A stretch of DNA of 64,000 nt from Marilutibacter penaei. GTDB lineage: Bacteria > Pseudomonadota > Gammaproteobacteria > Xanthomonadales > Xanthomonadaceae. Both the position numbers and the translations under genes were made by a program. The stretch is taken from positions 62,001-126,000 of the forward strand of contig NZ_JACHTE010000008.1 of NCBI RefSeq assembly GCF_014145395.1, read 5' to 3'. Of the stretch, positions 27,205 to 36,372 are shown piece after piece (position 1 is the first letter of the stretch; every line of letters begins with the position of its first letter). Below the pieces are notes generated by a model. The model was not told where the DNA came from. It saw only the letters and a program-made list of their open reading frames with translations, and searched no databases.

Positions 27205-27564
27205 TCAGTCCAGGATCTCGAGCACCCGTTCGGGCGGGCGTCCGATCACCGCGCGGTTCCCATTGACCAGGATGGGCCGTTCGATCAGTCGGGGGTGCGC
27301 ATGCATGGCCGCCACCAGCGCGGCGTCGTCCAGGGTCGGGTCATCGAGGCCGAGAGACCTGTACGCATCTTCTCCGGTTCGCAGCAACGCACGCGGTGCC
27401 ATGTCGAGGCATTCGAGCAGGCGGTGCAGCTCGTCCTCTGAAGGCGGGGTCTCGAGGTAGGCGACCAGCTCAGGCTCGACGCCATGTGCCCGCAACAACT
27501 CCAGCGCCGCACGGGACTTGGAGCAGCGAGGGTTGTGGAAATAGCGGAGGGGCGTTGGGCTCAT
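27205..27564 (-). CDS. arsC: Arsenate reductase (ArsC, glutaredoxin type)
   Basis: 119 residues from ATG 27564 (GGAG seven bases upstream). Thioredoxin-fold ArsC/Spx family with YFHNPRCSKSRAAL at the N-terminus, the cysteine at about 14 being catalytic, LLRTGEDAYRSLGL in the middle and RPILVNGNRAVIGRPPE near 95-111. Reduces arsenate with glutathione/glutaredoxin in characterised members; no other ars genes are nearby, so an arsenic role is not confirmed by context. Lies downstream of tRNA-Val on the same strand. Confidence 0.9.
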   Translation of the reverse strand: MSPTPLRYFHNPRCSKSRAALELLRAHGVEPELVAYLETPPSEDELHRLLECLDMAPRALLRTGEDAYRSLGLDDPTLDDAALVAAMHAHPRLIERPILVNGNRAVIGRPPERVLEILD

Positions 27565-27604
27565 CACGGTGCTCCATGGTCGCAACGCCCGGGAGCCGGA
27601 TACA

Positions 27605-27632
27605 CGAAAGGCCGGCGGGCGCCGGCCTTTCG
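27605..27632 (-). terminator. Hairpin terminator after tRNA-Val
   Basis: Perfect twelve-base inverted repeat CGAAAGGCCGGC / GCCGGCCTTTCG with a four-base loop, five bases past the tRNA-Val end on the minus strand and ahead of arsC. There is no long T tract, only CCTTTCGTG at the stem exit, so strength is uncertain. Confidence 0.65.
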
Positions 27633-27637
27633 GTGTC

Positions 27638-27712
27638 TGGTGGGCGGTGCAGGGATCGAACCTGCGACCCTTGCCGTGTGAAGGCAATGCTCTACCGCTG
27701 AGCTAACCGCCC
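27638..27712 (-). tRNA. tRNA-Val (CAC)
   Basis: 75 bases on the minus strand including encoded CCA. Acceptor stem GGGCGGT/ACCGCCC, D arm TTAGCTCAGCGGTAGAGC, anticodon arm TTGCC-TTCACAC-GGCAA with anticodon CAC, T arm with GGTTCGATCC. Decodes GTG, a frequent valine codon in this GC-rich genome. Confidence 0.95.
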
Positions 27713-27799
27713 GTGTCCAGCGCCGCGTGGCATCTGGCGTGGGCCGCGCAGTTTACTGGGCCGTCGCAGAACAGGCAAGGGGGCGGAGCCGTTGCGTGT

Positions 27800-28060
27800 T
27801 CAGGCTCCGCGCAGTTGCTCGACGAGCGCCACGTACTCGCGCATGGCGTCTTCCTTCGTGCGGCCGGCGAGCGCGCGCCAGGCATCGTGCTTGGCGGTCC
27901 CGACGAAGTCGAAGAAGCCCGGCTTCGGGCCGTGCACATCGCCTTCGGTGGCCTGTTTGTAGAGGCCATACAGGTGGAGCAGGGTGGCGTTGTCGGGGCG
28001 GGCAGGCAACGCCTGCACGTCGCGCGCAGCCTGTTCGAAGGCGGTCTGGAGCGCCGTCAT
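27800..28060 (-). CDS. Acyl-CoA-binding protein
   Basis: 86 residues, the normal ACBP length. Four-helix bundle signature: LQTAFEQAARDVQALP, then LLHLYGLYKQATEGDVHGPKPGFFDFVGTAKHDAW (about 27-61, which holds the YGLYKQAT and KHDAW acyl-CoA-contacting residues). Binds medium- to long-chain acyl-CoA in the cytoplasm. The start at ATG 28060 fits the family; longer in-frame extension has no support. Stands alone between tRNA-Val and the Mrr-like gene. Confidence 0.93.
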   Translation of the reverse strand: MTALQTAFEQAARDVQALPARPDNATLLHLYGLYKQATEGDVHGPKPGFFDFVGTAKHDAWRALAGRTKEDAMREYVALVEQLRGA

Positions 28061-28140
28061 GCCATGGTCCGCAACCGGGCGAGAGGGGCGCATCACAGCA
28101 CGCCGCCGGTGGGGGGTCAACCGTAACGGCGTGGCGTCCG

Positions 28141-29100
28141 TCAGTAGCTGTGGCACTGCATGAAGCGCACCGCCTCGCCGCTGGCCTCCGCTGGCTGCAG
28201 TTGCAGTCGCGATGCACGCAGATCGGGATACGCCCCGAGGATGTCGCAGATCGGCGCGGACGTCGCCGGTCCGTCCGATGTCCCTTCGGCGAGGTTGACC
28301 AGCAGCGTGGAGCGCGTGCTCCACACGACGCTGCGCACGCCGGGCAGGGCATCCACGCGCAGCCGGATCATTTCCCGCTGGGCAGCCTCGTCGGCAGGTG
28401 CCGGTCCTGCCGACGGCACGGCCGGCGCCGCGGCCGGCACGGCTTCGGCGGGGGCGGCCGGTGACGTATTCGACGCGGGCGCGGCAGCCGGCTGGTGCGG
28501 TACGGGAGCGTCGGGCGCCAGCAGCAGCGCGACAAGGGCACCGACCACCAGCGCGCCTACCCAGGCCGCGCCGAGCTCCAGCAGGGCGCGACGTCGCGCC
28601 CTTTGGACCAGCTCGTCATGCAGGCCGGCGGGCAACCGGTGTTCGACCAGCGCCCACAGCTCCGGACCATCGAGCAACTGCAGCCCCTGGCTTCCGCGAC
28701 GCGCATCAGACCCGACCTGTCCCAACGTGGCGATGACGCCGCCTTCAGCGCCCTGGAACCGCACGGCCTCCGCCAGGTCGGCGACAGCGCGCGCATCTAT
28801 CCGGTACTTGAGCCCCTGTTTGCAGGCCAGCAGCCAGACCTTTCCATCGCGGACCAGTCGCAGGTCCGCTGCCTGGCCTTTCTGGGGGGAAGTCTGCAGG
28901 CGATCCGCCTCGAAGCCCTGTTGCTGGAGCGCATCGACCACGAACCCGGAGAACTCCCGCCAGCGCATGCCCGCCAGTGCGGCCAGGCCTTCGCGGGCTT
29001 CATGGCCGCGACGTCGGAAGTGCCACACATACAGGGTCAGGGCGATGCCGAGCGTTGCGGCGACGCCCAGGGTGATCAATACCGATGAAGCCGTTAGCAT
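28141..29100 (-). CDS. Membrane-anchored Mrr-like restriction endonuclease domain protein
   Basis: 319 residues. An N-terminal membrane segment (about 4-26) is followed by an Mrr_cat-like domain (about 45-155): WREFSGFVVDALQQQGFEADR, AADLRLVRDGKVWLLACKQG, then a helix and GVIATLG. A second membrane helix (about 172-192) leads into an Ala/Pro-rich linker and a small C-terminal domain (about 235-319) with VDALPGVRSVVWS. The usual Q-x-K active-site strand of Mrr is A-C-K here, so catalytic activity is doubtful. No methylase or specificity gene is adjacent, arguing against a classical restriction system. Function unknown. Confidence 0.7.
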   Translation of the reverse strand: MLTASSVLITLGVAATLGIALTLYVWHFRRRGHEAREGLAALAGMRWREFSGFVVDALQQQGFEADRLQTSPQKGQAADLRLVRDGKVWLLACKQGLKYRIDARAVADLAEAVRFQGAEGGVIATLGQVGSDARRGSQGLQLLDGPELWALVEHRLPAGLHDELVQRARRRALLELGAAWVGALVVGALVALLLAPDAPVPHQPAAAPASNTSPAAPAEAVPAAAPAVPSAGPAPADEAAQREMIRLRVDALPGVRSVVWSTRSTLLVNLAEGTSDGPATSAPICDILGAYPDLRASRLQLQPAEASGEAVRFMQCHSY

Positions 29101-29254
29101 CCTGTCCTCTGGGCCGGAATGGCGGATGGTTGCACGAGGGCGCGGCGACTATACGCGTTGGCGCGCCGGAAGTCAGTGCGCCTGCTCACGAGAGCCACGC
29201 GCGGCAAAACCGGCGTGGGGAAACGCCGGCGCCAAGGGGCGAGGGAATGGAGAA

Positions 29255-29836
29255 TCAGGCGCGTGGCGGCTTGCGGACCGTCTTCGCCGGAGCGCGCTTG
29301 GCGGGTGCCTTGCGCCCCGGCGCCGCGGCACGGACCGGCGCCTTGCGCGCCGTTGCCTTGCGCGGCGAGGCCGCCGCGGGCGCCTTGCGGACTGCGTTGC
29401 GCGGCCCGCCCGCCGGCTTTGCCACGGTAGCGGCCAACGCATCGATACGGGCCGACAACGCGGCAAGATCGGCCCGGGTGACCACGCCGACCCGGGCGAG
29501 CGTCTCCTGGACACGGGTGTCGAATCCCTGTTCCAGCCGTGCCCACGCCGCATTGGCCCGGCCACGCGCATCGGCGACGCGGTCCTCCATGACGTTGCGC
29601 AACTGCTCGGCCTGTGCGCTGCCTGCCTTGCGTGCCTGTCGCTCCATGGCGCGGCCGTCCTTCACCAGGCTGTCGAACAACTTGCTGCCTTCGGCCTGTG
29701 CGCGGGCCACGGCCCCCATGCCGGCAAGCCAGACCTGCTGCGCGGAACTGCCCACGACCTCGGCCAGATGCTCGAGCTGGGCTTGCGGGTCGAGTTCGAC
29801 CCCGGACTTGTTCTTGCCGGACTTCTTCTTGCTCAT
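29255..29836 (-). CDS. Phasin family protein with lysine/alanine-rich tail
   Basis: 193 residues from ATG 29836 (AGGAG five bases upstream; the longer in-frame ATG 29887 is unlikely). The central phasin-type helix (about 18-130) contains QVWLAGMGAVARAQAEGSKLF, typical of PhaI/PhaF granule proteins. The C-terminus (about 140-193) is a run of KAPA/RKA repeats like histone H1, as in PhaF, which binds DNA and positions polyhydroxyalkanoate granules. Adjacent on the same strand to a PHA-granule-region protein. Together they suggest PHA granule handling; no PHA synthase is in the window. Confidence 0.88.
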   Translation of the reverse strand: MSKKKSGKNKSGVELDPQAQLEHLAEVVGSSAQQVWLAGMGAVARAQAEGSKLFDSLVKDGRAMERQARKAGSAQAEQLRNVMEDRVADARGRANAAWARLEQGFDTRVQETLARVGVVTRADLAALSARIDALAATVAKPAGGPRNAVRKAPAAASPRKATARKAPVRAAAPGRKAPAKRAPAKTVRKPPRA

Positions 29837-29927
29837 GGGGACTCCTGGCTCGGGTGCGTGCGGGCACGAGGACGGAATCCGAAGCACACCACGGCCGAGG
29901 TGTACGCCATGTATCGATGAGGCGTCG

Positions 29928-30209
29928 TCAACCGAAGCGTTCGTCGAGGATCCGGCGCACCTCCGACTCGATCTGTCCCTTGAAGGCCGACATCAGGAAC
30001 CCGAGCTTCGCACGCACGTGCAACTCGTTCGGGGCCAGCGTGATCCGGCCGTCGACGCCGGAGGTGCTGAAACCCAGCGCGTCGCCCACCCACTCACTGG
30101 TCACGCCGAAACGGCGGGAAAGCGTGTCCGCCACTTCCTGGACGGCTTCGCGCGCCTGGTCCGGGGACAAGGTGTGGGGATGTCGGATGTCGATGTCGAT
30201 GTCGGGCAT
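29928..30209 (-). CDS. Polyhydroxyalkanoic acid system family protein
   Basis: 93 residues from ATG 30209, with AGGAG six bases upstream. Starts MPDIDIDIRHPHTLSPDQA and has LGFLMSAFKGQIESEVRRIL near 71-90, matching the small PHA-granule-region family (pfam09650 type) found beside phasins. Precise role is unknown. It precedes the phasin gene on the same strand with about 90 bases between them, so cotranscription is plausible. Confidence 0.85.
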   Translation of the reverse strand: MPDIDIDIRHPHTLSPDQAREAVQEVADTLSRRFGVTSEWVGDALGFSTSGVDGRITLAPNELHVRAKLGFLMSAFKGQIESEVRRILDERFG

Positions 30210-30305
30210 GGCGATCTCCTGCTGGGCTCCCGTATTGTGGCGAGGTCCGCGGCGCACGGCCAGACGCCCACGCAAGCGCCTGCCGCCGTGCTAGATTGCG
30301 CTCGC

Positions 30306-31103
30306 GTGAACGGCATCCGACTGCAATTCCCCAACCGCGAGCATGATGACCTCATCCTGACGCCCGGCGTGTGCGCGGTGGGACGGGATGATGCGGGCGT
30401 GCCGGCCTTCGTGGACGCCCCGGAACGTACCCAGGTCCAGTTCTGCATCGATCGGCGGGGACTCTGGCTGCAGGTATCCGATGGCGTGCGGGGCGTGCAC
30501 GTGAACGGACGCCCGGTCCGGCACGTGGCGATGCTGCGGCTGGGCGATGCGATCCACCTGGACGGCTATCGCCTGACGCTGTGCGGGACGCGTCCGGTCC
30601 CTCCCCCCGACGCCACCACGCCGCCACCGGTGTCGCCGATGCTGTTGCGGGGCATTGGCGGCCCGCACCATGGACGGGCCTTCCCCCTGGAGCGGCCGAT
30701 CCTGGTGGGGCGGTCGAGGACCTGCGACGTCCAGGTGGACGAGCCGGGCTTCGCCGACCGCCATGCGCGCCTGGAACCGCACGCCGAGGGCGTCGCGCTT
30801 CGCGACCTGGGGTCGGAGGCGGGCAGTACCGTCGACGGATGGAGCGCGCGGCATGCCTGGCTGAGGCCGGGCGCCCAGGTCCTCTTCGGCACACGCCACC
30901 GCTTCGTCATCGAAGCGCCGACCACCCCTCCGCTGAAACTGCCCAGCGACCCGTCGCTTGGCCTGGAGCTGAGCCCGCATCGCTCCGAGGGAGAGCACGC
31001 GCCCCTCGAGCGTGGTGGCACCCTGCGGGTGCCATGGTTGCTGCTGGCGGCTTTGCTGATGGCGGGACTGCTCAGCCTGCTGCTGCTTTTCGGCGCGCGT
31101 TGA
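30306..31103 (+). CDS. Tandem FHA-domain protein with C-terminal membrane anchor
   Basis: 265 residues from GTG 30306. Residues about 1-95 form a divergent FHA-like fold (LTPGVCAVGRDDAGVP, GVHVNGRPVRHVAMLRLGDAIHLDGYRL). Residues about 115-205 form a clearer FHA domain (FPLERPILVGRSRTCDVQVDE, HARLEPHAEG, LGSEAGSTVDG, PGAQVLFGTRHRFVI). A single hydrophobic helix (about 240-262) ends the protein, so it is likely tail-anchored. In the second FHA the usual serine before xxHA is replaced (FADRHARL). FHA domains bind phosphothreonine; no kinase gene is nearby. Overlaps msrQ tail-to-tail by 32 bases. Confidence 0.78.
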   Translation: MNGIRLQFPNREHDDLILTPGVCAVGRDDAGVPAFVDAPERTQVQFCIDRRGLWLQVSDGVRGVHVNGRPVRHVAMLRLGDAIHLDGYRLTLCGTRPVPPPDATTPPPVSPMLLRGIGGPHHGRAFPLERPILVGRSRTCDVQVDEPGFADRHARLEPHAEGVALRDLGSEAGSTVDGWSARHAWLRPGAQVLFGTRHRFVIEAPTTPPLKLPSDPSLGLELSPHRSEGEHAPLERGGTLRVPWLLLAALLMAGLLSLLLLFGAR

Positions 31104-31731
31104 GCACGAGGCGGCGGCCGAGCCGCCACCCCAGCAGGGCGGCCAGCACCAGCGCGTAGAGCATCGGCTCGCGTATGTCGGATTTCACGACCCACCAGAA
31201 GTGCAGGATGGCCAGCACTGCGATGGCGTAGACGGCCTTGTGCAGGCGGCCCCAGTGACGGCCGAGCCGACGCATCGCTGAGCGGGTGGACGTGACCGCC
31301 AGGGGCACCAGCATCAACCAGGCCAGGAATCCGACGGTGATGTACGGGCGTTTGACGATCTCCTCGAACACCTGGGTCCAGTACCCGCGCAGATCCAGCA
31401 CGAGGTATGCAAGCAGGTGTAGCGAGGCATAGACGAAGGCATACAGCCCCATCATTCGCCGGAACCGCAGAAGGACCGCCTGGCCCGTCGCCTGGCGCAA
31501 CGGCGTGATCGCAAGCGTGACCAGCAGGAAGCGGAGTGCCCATAAGCCCAGGCGGTGTTCGATCTCGGCTACCGGGTCCGCGCCCAGGCCACCACTGCCG
31601 GTCAGCCACTCCTGGCGGATCTGCCAGGCCAGCAGGGCGAGGGGCCCCAATGCGAGCAGGTGGACGATCCCTTTTGCCGCGATGATGCCGCTGTCGCCGC
31701 GCCGCCGCGCCGTGTTGCGCGGCGCGTTCAG
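31072..31731 (-). CDS. msrQ: MsrQ heme-binding membrane subunit of methionine sulfoxide reductase
   Basis: 219 residues if CTG 31731 is the start. Six-helix ferric-reductase-like protein with [37 protein letters not shown], and [22 protein letters not shown] carrying heme-ligand histidines. It passes electrons from quinone to periplasmic MsrP. The homologous first helix ([16 protein letters not shown]) reads through upstream of the TTG at 31650 and contains no ATG, GTG or TTG; CTG 31731 overlaps the msrP stop as CTGA. A TTG 31650 start would lose half of helix 1. The call is firm; the start is inferred. Confidence 0.9.
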   Translation of the reverse strand: MNAPRNTARRRGDSGIIAAKGIVHLLALGPLALLAWQIRQEWLTGSGGLGADPVAEIEHRLGLWALRFLLVTLAITPLRQATGQAVLLRFRRMMGLYAFVYASLHLLAYLVLDLRGYWTQVFEEIVKRPYITVGFLAWLMLVPLAVTSTRSAMRRLGRHWGRLHKAVYAIAVLAILHFWWVVKSDIREPMLYALVLAALLGWRLGRRLVLNARRKAAAG

Positions 31732-32696
31732 AACCAGCGCCTGAGGTTCAGGCCGGCGTACATGGCACCCACCTGGTCCGCATATCCATTGAACAGGCGG
31801 GTCGGGATGCGCTCGGCGAACAGCTTGCTGCCACTGCCTGCGATGCGGCGTTCGCTGCCCTGGCTCCAGCGGGGATGGTCGACGTCCGGATTGACGTTCG
31901 AGAAGAACCCGTACTCACTCGGTTGCAGCGCGTTCCAGCTGCAATGGGGCCGGTGCTTGACGAAGGTGATCGCCACGATCGACTTGATGCTCTTGAAGCC
32001 GTACTTCCACGGCACGACCAGTCGCAGGGGGGCGCCGTTCTGCTGCGGCAGGGGACGCCCGTAGATCCCGGTGGCCAGCAGCGTGAGCGGATGCATCGCC
32101 TCGTCGATCCGCAGGCCTTCGCGGTAGGGCCAGTCGATGGAGCGGTACCGCAGCCCGGGCATCTGCTCGCGGTCGGCGAGGGTGGTGAAGGCGACGTACC
32201 TGGCGTCCGAATTCGGCTCGAAACGCTTGAGCACGTCGGCCAGAGGCACTCCCAGCCAGGGGATGACCATGGACCAGCCTTCCACGCAACGCAGGCGGTA
32301 GATGCGCTCCTCGGGCTCCAGGCCCTTCAGCAGGTCGTCCAGCGACAGCGTGCCGGGCCGCGCGCACTCGCCGCCGACGGCCACGGACCATGGCGCCGTC
32401 CGCAAGGTCCGGGCCGCACTGGATGGATCGTCCTTGGCGGTGCCGAACTCATAGAAATTGTTGTACGTCGTCGCGTCTTCGTAGCGGGTCTGCACTTCGT
32501 CGGTCTTGAACCCGCTGGCGGCCTCGGCTTCGCTGACGACGGGAGCGGGCGGGGCCGGGGGCTCCGCCTCGGCACAGCCGGTCATGCCGAGCACCGGCAG
32601 GGCGGACAGGCCCGCGAGCAATCGACGGCGATGCAGGTAGACCTGTTCGTCGGTGATTTCGGACGCGGGGATTCTCAACACATCACGCAAATTCAT
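31728..32696 (-). CDS. msrP: Protein-methionine-sulfoxide reductase catalytic subunit MsrP
   Basis: 322 residues from ATG 32696 (GGAGAGGA upstream). Periplasmic molybdopterin reductase that repairs oxidised methionine in envelope proteins. A twin-arginine signal [20 protein letters not shown] lies near 22-41. [11 protein letters not shown] and the molybdenum-ligating cysteine in [15 protein letters not shown] (about C137) mark the SUOX-like domain; [16 protein letters not shown] is also conserved. The signal ends in MTGC, so lipidation instead of cleavage is conceivable but unproven. Upstream of msrQ in the same operon; divergent from serC. Confidence 0.95.
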   Translation of the reverse strand: MNLRDVLRIPASEITDEQVYLHRRRLLAGLSALPVLGMTGCAEAEPPAPPAPVVSEAEAASGFKTDEVQTRYEDATTYNNFYEFGTAKDDPSSAARTLRTAPWSVAVGGECARPGTLSLDDLLKGLEPEERIYRLRCVEGWSMVIPWLGVPLADVLKRFEPNSDARYVAFTTLADREQMPGLRYRSIDWPYREGLRIDEAMHPLTLLATGIYGRPLPQQNGAPLRLVVPWKYGFKSIKSIVAITFVKHRPHCSWNALQPSEYGFFSNVNPDVDHPRWSQGSERRIAGSGSKLFAERIPTRLFNGYADQVGAMYAGLNLRRWF

Positions 32697-32861
32697 GACT
32701 GGTCCTCTCCGACTGCTGCACCATGTCACATACGCCGCAGGCTGTCGAAAGGTTACGCTGGCAACGTTCCCGGCCCGCGGTGTTGCGCTGCGGCATACTA
32801 CCGGGCCGACCGGCCATGGCGGCCCGTCCACGACCCACACGACCTTGAATCGGAGCTCCAG

Positions 32862-33947
32862 ATGACGCGTGCGTACAACTTCAGTGCCGGCCCCGCCACC
32901 CTGCCCGAGGCGGTCCTCCGGCAAGCCCAGGCCGAGATGCTCGAGTGGCACGGTGCGGGTGCGTCGATCGTCGAGCTGAGCCATCGCGGTCCTGAGTTCC
33001 TCCAGGTCGCCCAGGAGGCGGAAGCCGACCTGCGCGCCCTGATGTCGATTCCCGATGACTACGCGGTGCTGTTCCTGCAGGGCGGGGCGACCAGCCAGCA
33101 GGCCCTGATTCCCCTGAACTTCGCCGCGCCTGGCCAGAAGGCCGATTACGTCCTGACGGGTCACTGGGGCAAGACCGCGATCAAGCAGGCCAAGCCCTAT
33201 GTGGACGTGAACGTCGCAGCGAGCAGCGAGGCGGACGGCTACCGGGACGTCCCGGAGCGGGGCGCATGGCGCTTGTCGGACGATGCGGCCTACGTCCATA
33301 TCACCGCGAACGAAACCATCCATGGTGTCGAGTTCCGTGACATCCCCGATGTGGGCGACGTGCCGCTGGTGGCTGATTTCAGCTCAAGCATCGTGTCCGA
33401 GCCGCTGGACGTGTCGAAGTTCGGCGTCATCTATGCCGGCGCCCAGAAGAACCTTGGGCCGGTCGGTGTCAGCGTCGCCATCATCCGTCGCGATCTGCTC
33501 GAGCGTGCCGGCCAGCCGCGCGCGGATATCTTCACGTACGCATCGCATGCCTCGAAGGAGTCGATGCTCAATACCCCGCCGACCTGGAACTGGTACCTGG
33601 CCGGACTGGTGTTCAAGTGGATGCGTGCACAGGGCGGGGTGGAAGCGTTCGCTGCGTCGAACCAGCGCAAGTCGGCCCTGCTGTACGACGTCATCGACGG
33701 GTCTGGCGGGTTCTACCGCAACGAAGTCGCCGCCGGCGCCCGTTCGCGCATGAACGTGCCGTTCTTCCTCAAGGACGAAGCGCTCGACAAACCCTTCCTG
33801 GCCGAGGCCAAGGCCGCCGGGTTGATTTCGCTCAAGGGCCACAGGGCGCTCGGCGGCATGCGTGCGTCGATCTACAACGCCATGCCTGAAGCGGGCGTCG
33901 AGGCGCTGGCGGGCTTCATGCGCGATTTCCAGCAACGCAACGGTTGA
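32862..33947 (+). CDS. serC: Phosphoserine aminotransferase
   Basis: 361 residues; ATG 32862 with GGAG six bases upstream. PLP enzyme for serine (and pyridoxal) synthesis. Starts [14 protein letters not shown], typical of Ser[26 protein letters not shown] near 171-195 holds the PLP lysine (about K193); the C-terminus [17 protein letters not shown] is conserved. First gene of the serC-pheA-hisC-aroA run, as in the proteobacterial aromatic supraoperon. Confidence 0.96.
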   Translation: MTRAYNFSAGPATLPEAVLRQAQAEMLEWHGAGASIVELSHRGPEFLQVAQEAEADLRALMSIPDDYAVLFLQGGATSQQALIPLNFAAPGQKADYVLTGHWGKTAIKQAKPYVDVNVAASSEADGYRDVPERGAWRLSDDAAYVHITANETIHGVEFRDIPDVGDVPLVADFSSSIVSEPLDVSKFGVIYAGAQKNLGPVGVSVAIIRRDLLERAGQPRADIFTYASHASKESMLNTPPTWNWYLAGLVFKWMRAQGGVEAFAASNQRKSALLYDVIDGSGGFYRNEVAAGARSRMNVPFFLKDEALDKPFLAEAKAAGLISLKGHRALGGMRASIYNAMPEAGVEALAGFMRDFQQRNG

Positions 33948-34054
33948 GCGGCGTTGGCCGCGCGTGCCCGGCCAGGATGCCGGGCTGATCGGGCCGACCG
34001 CCTGCACCCCTCCGGGTTGGGCGGCAACGGGCCTTCGGAGGCAGTGGGAATTCC

Positions 34055-35212
34055 ATGAGCAGCAAGAAGAAGAGCGTGAGCGGCGCGACGGCGAAAGCGA
34101 CCAAGAAGGCCCGTCCAGTCGCCGCCCGGAGCACCAAGCCGGACCTGGGCGAACTGCGCGTCCGTATCGACGGCATCGATCGCAGTATCCAGGCCCTGAT
34201 TGCCGAACGGGCCCAGTTCGCCGGCCAGGTCGGGCAGGCCAAGGGCAAGCTGGCGGCGGCGGTCGATTACTACCGGCCCGAACGCGAAGCGCAGGTGTTG
34301 CGTCGCGTGGTGGACCGCAACGACGGCCCCCTCAACGACGACGTGCTGGTGCGCGTGTTCCGCGAGATCATGTCCGCATGCCTCGCGCAGCAGGAGCCGT
34401 TGAAGATAGGATTCCTGGGGCCCGAGGGCACCCATTCGCAGCAGGCGGTGTACAAGCACTTCGGCCACTCCATCCATGGCCTGCCCCTGGGGTCGATTGA
34501 AGAAGTCTTCCAGGAAATCGAATCCGGCGCCGCCGACTTCGGTGTCGTCCCGGTCGAGAACTCGACCCAGGGCACCATCCAGTCGACGCTGGACATGTTC
34601 CTCACCTCGGACGTCAAGATCTGCGGAGAGGTCGAACTGCGCGTGCACCAGCACTTGCTCTCGCGCGGCGGACACCTCGAGGACATCGAACGGGTCTACT
34701 CGCATCCACAGTCCTTCGCGCAGTGCAAGGCGTGGCTGCGACAGCACCTGCCGCACGCCGAGAAAATCCCGGTCGCCAGCAACGCCGAGGCCGCGCGCCG
34801 TGCGCGCAACGCCGATGATGCCGCGGCCATCGCCGGCATCAGCGCCGGCACGGTGTACGGGCTCAAGAGCGTCGCCGGTCCGATCGAGGACCGCCCCGAC
34901 AACACCACGCGGTTCCTGGTCCTCGGTCGTGAGCTGTTCCCCGCGTCGGGCAATGACCGCACCTCGCTCCTGGCCTTCATCAAGGACCAGCCCGGCGCTC
35001 TGTTCAACATCCTGGCGCCATTCGCACGGCACGGCCTGAGCATGAACCGGATCGAGTCGCGTCCGGGCCACACCGGCCTGTGGCAGTACGCCTTCTTCAT
35101 CGACGTCGCCGGCCATGTCGAGGACGAGGGCATGCGGCGCTCTCTGGAGGAAATGGCTGACTTCGTCGAGGAAGTGAAGGTCCTGGGGTCGTACCCGGTC
35201 GCCATCGCATGA
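34055..35212 (+). CDS. pheA: Bifunctional chorismate mutase/prephenate dehydratase
   Basis: 385 residues. A basic N-terminal tail (SKKKS...KATKKARP, about 1-30) precedes an AroQ chorismate mutase domain (about 30-112: LRVRIDGIDRSIQALIAERAQ), then a prephenate dehydratase domain (about 118-290: GFLGPEGTHSQQAVYKHFG, VPVENSTQG) and an ACT domain (about 305-380) with the ESRPG motif for phenylalanine feedback. Converts chorismate to phenylpyruvate. hisC starts four bases before its end. Confidence 0.95.
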   Translation: MSSKKKSVSGATAKATKKARPVAARSTKPDLGELRVRIDGIDRSIQALIAERAQFAGQVGQAKGKLAAAVDYYRPEREAQVLRRVVDRNDGPLNDDVLVRVFREIMSACLAQQEPLKIGFLGPEGTHSQQAVYKHFGHSIHGLPLGSIEEVFQEIESGAADFGVVPVENSTQGTIQSTLDMFLTSDVKICGEVELRVHQHLLSRGGHLEDIERVYSHPQSFAQCKAWLRQHLPHAEKIPVASNAEAARRARNADDAAAIAGISAGTVYGLKSVAGPIEDRPDNTTRFLVLGRELFPASGNDRTSLLAFIKDQPGALFNILAPFARHGLSMNRIESRPGHTGLWQYAFFIDVAGHVEDEGMRRSLEEMADFVEEVKVLGSYPVAIA

Positions 35213-36372
35213 GTGTGCCGGTGATCGAGGGGCCGGCCTTCGACGAGGCCTGGTTCGCTGCGCGGGCGAGCGCCGGCGTGCGGGGCTTGAAGGCCTACGA
35301 TCCGGGGCACGACCTGGTGGCATTCCGGCGGCGCTTCGGCAACGACGTGCTGGTGGAGCTGGGGTCCAACGAGAATCCCTACGGACCATCCCCCCGGGCC
35401 GCGGCGGCCATCATGGCCCAGCTGGAGGTCTTGCATCGCTACCCGGACCCGCTGGGGGGCGACCTGAAGCGCGCCCTTGCAGCGAAGCATGGCGTGGGTG
35501 TCGACCGCTTGATGCTGGGCAACGGCTCCCACGAACTGTTGATGCTGCTGGGCCAGGTGTTCGCCGGTCCCGGCACCGACGTGGTCTTCTCCCGGCACGG
35601 CTTCGCCGTTTTCGCGCTCGCCACCCAGGCGGCGGGCGCGACCATGCGGATCGCGGCTCCGTTGCCGCGGGATGGCGCCATGCCCCTCGGCCACGACCTC
35701 GATGCGCTGCTGGAGGCGATCACGGCGGACACCCGCCTGCTGTTCGTCGCGAATCCCAACAACCCCACCGGCACCTGGTTCGGTGGCGAGGCGCTGGACG
35801 CGTTCATCGAGCGGGTACCGCCGGAGGTGATCGTCGTGGTCGACGAAGCCTATGCCGAAATGGCGGACGCGCCGGATTACGCGAGCGCGTTGGGCCGGAT
35901 CGAACGGCATCCCAACGTCGTCGTGACCCGGACCTTCAGCAAGGCGTATGGCCTGGCCGGGCTGAGGGTCGGCTATCTGGTCGCCGCGCCGGGCCTGGTG
36001 GCGGTGATGGAGCGCTTGCGCGAGAGCTTCAACGTCAACGGTCCCGCGCTCGCGGCCTGCGAGGCGGTACTCGATGACGAGGCCCACCTGCGCATGGCCT
36101 GCCGGCGCAACGCCGAGCAGCGCGAGGCGCTCGTCGACGCGTTGAAGGCACGGGGGCTCGAGGTCTTTCCCTCGCAAACCAACTTCGTGCTGGTCGGATT
36201 CGGTCGCGAGGCGGCGCCGATCGAGCGCGCGCTCACCGATCGCGGCGTGATCCTCAGGCCGATGGGCGGATACGGACTGCCGGACTGCCTGCGTATCTCC
36301 GTCGGCAATCCGGATGAAAACGCGCGCCTGCTGGCGGCGCTGGACGAGGTACTGCACGAGGTGCGTGGATGA
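35209..36372 (+). CDS. hisC: Histidinol-phosphate/aromatic aminotransferase
   Basis: 387 residues, class II fold-type I PLP aminotransferase. LGSNENPYGPSPRAAAAI near 50-67, NPNNPTGTW near 183-191, VDEAYAEM near 211-218 and the PLP lysine in TFSKAYGLAGLRVGY near 243-257. By sequence it belongs to the HisC group. Its position between pheA and aroA matches the HisHb variant that mainly transaminates aromatic 2-oxoacids, so phenylalanine/tyrosine formation is the likely role. ATG overlaps pheA and its stop overlaps aroA. Confidence 0.88.
   Translation: MSVPVIEGPAFDEAWFAARASAGVRGLKAYDPGHDLVAFRRRFGNDVLVELGSNENPYGPSPRAAAAIMAQLEVLHRYPDPLGGDLKRALAAKHGVGVDRLMLGNGSHELLMLLGQVFAGPGTDVVFSRHGFAVFALATQAAGATMRIAAPLPRDGAMPLGHDLDALLEAITADTRLLFVANPNNPTGTWFGGEALDAFIERVPPEVIVVVDEAYAEMADAPDYASALGRIERHPNVVVTRTFSKAYGLAGLRVGYLVAAPGLVAVMERLRESFNVNGPALAACEAVLDDEAHLRMACRRNAEQREALVDALKARGLEVFPSQTNFVLVGFGREAAPIERALTDRGVILRPMGGYGLPDCLRISVGNPDENARLLAALDEVLHEVRG

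Noticed and set aside
28141-32696. Defence island around the Mrr-like protein
   Set aside because: Neighbours are acyl-CoA-binding protein, phasin, PHA protein, FHA protein and msrPQ; no methylase, toxin or mobile gene is present.
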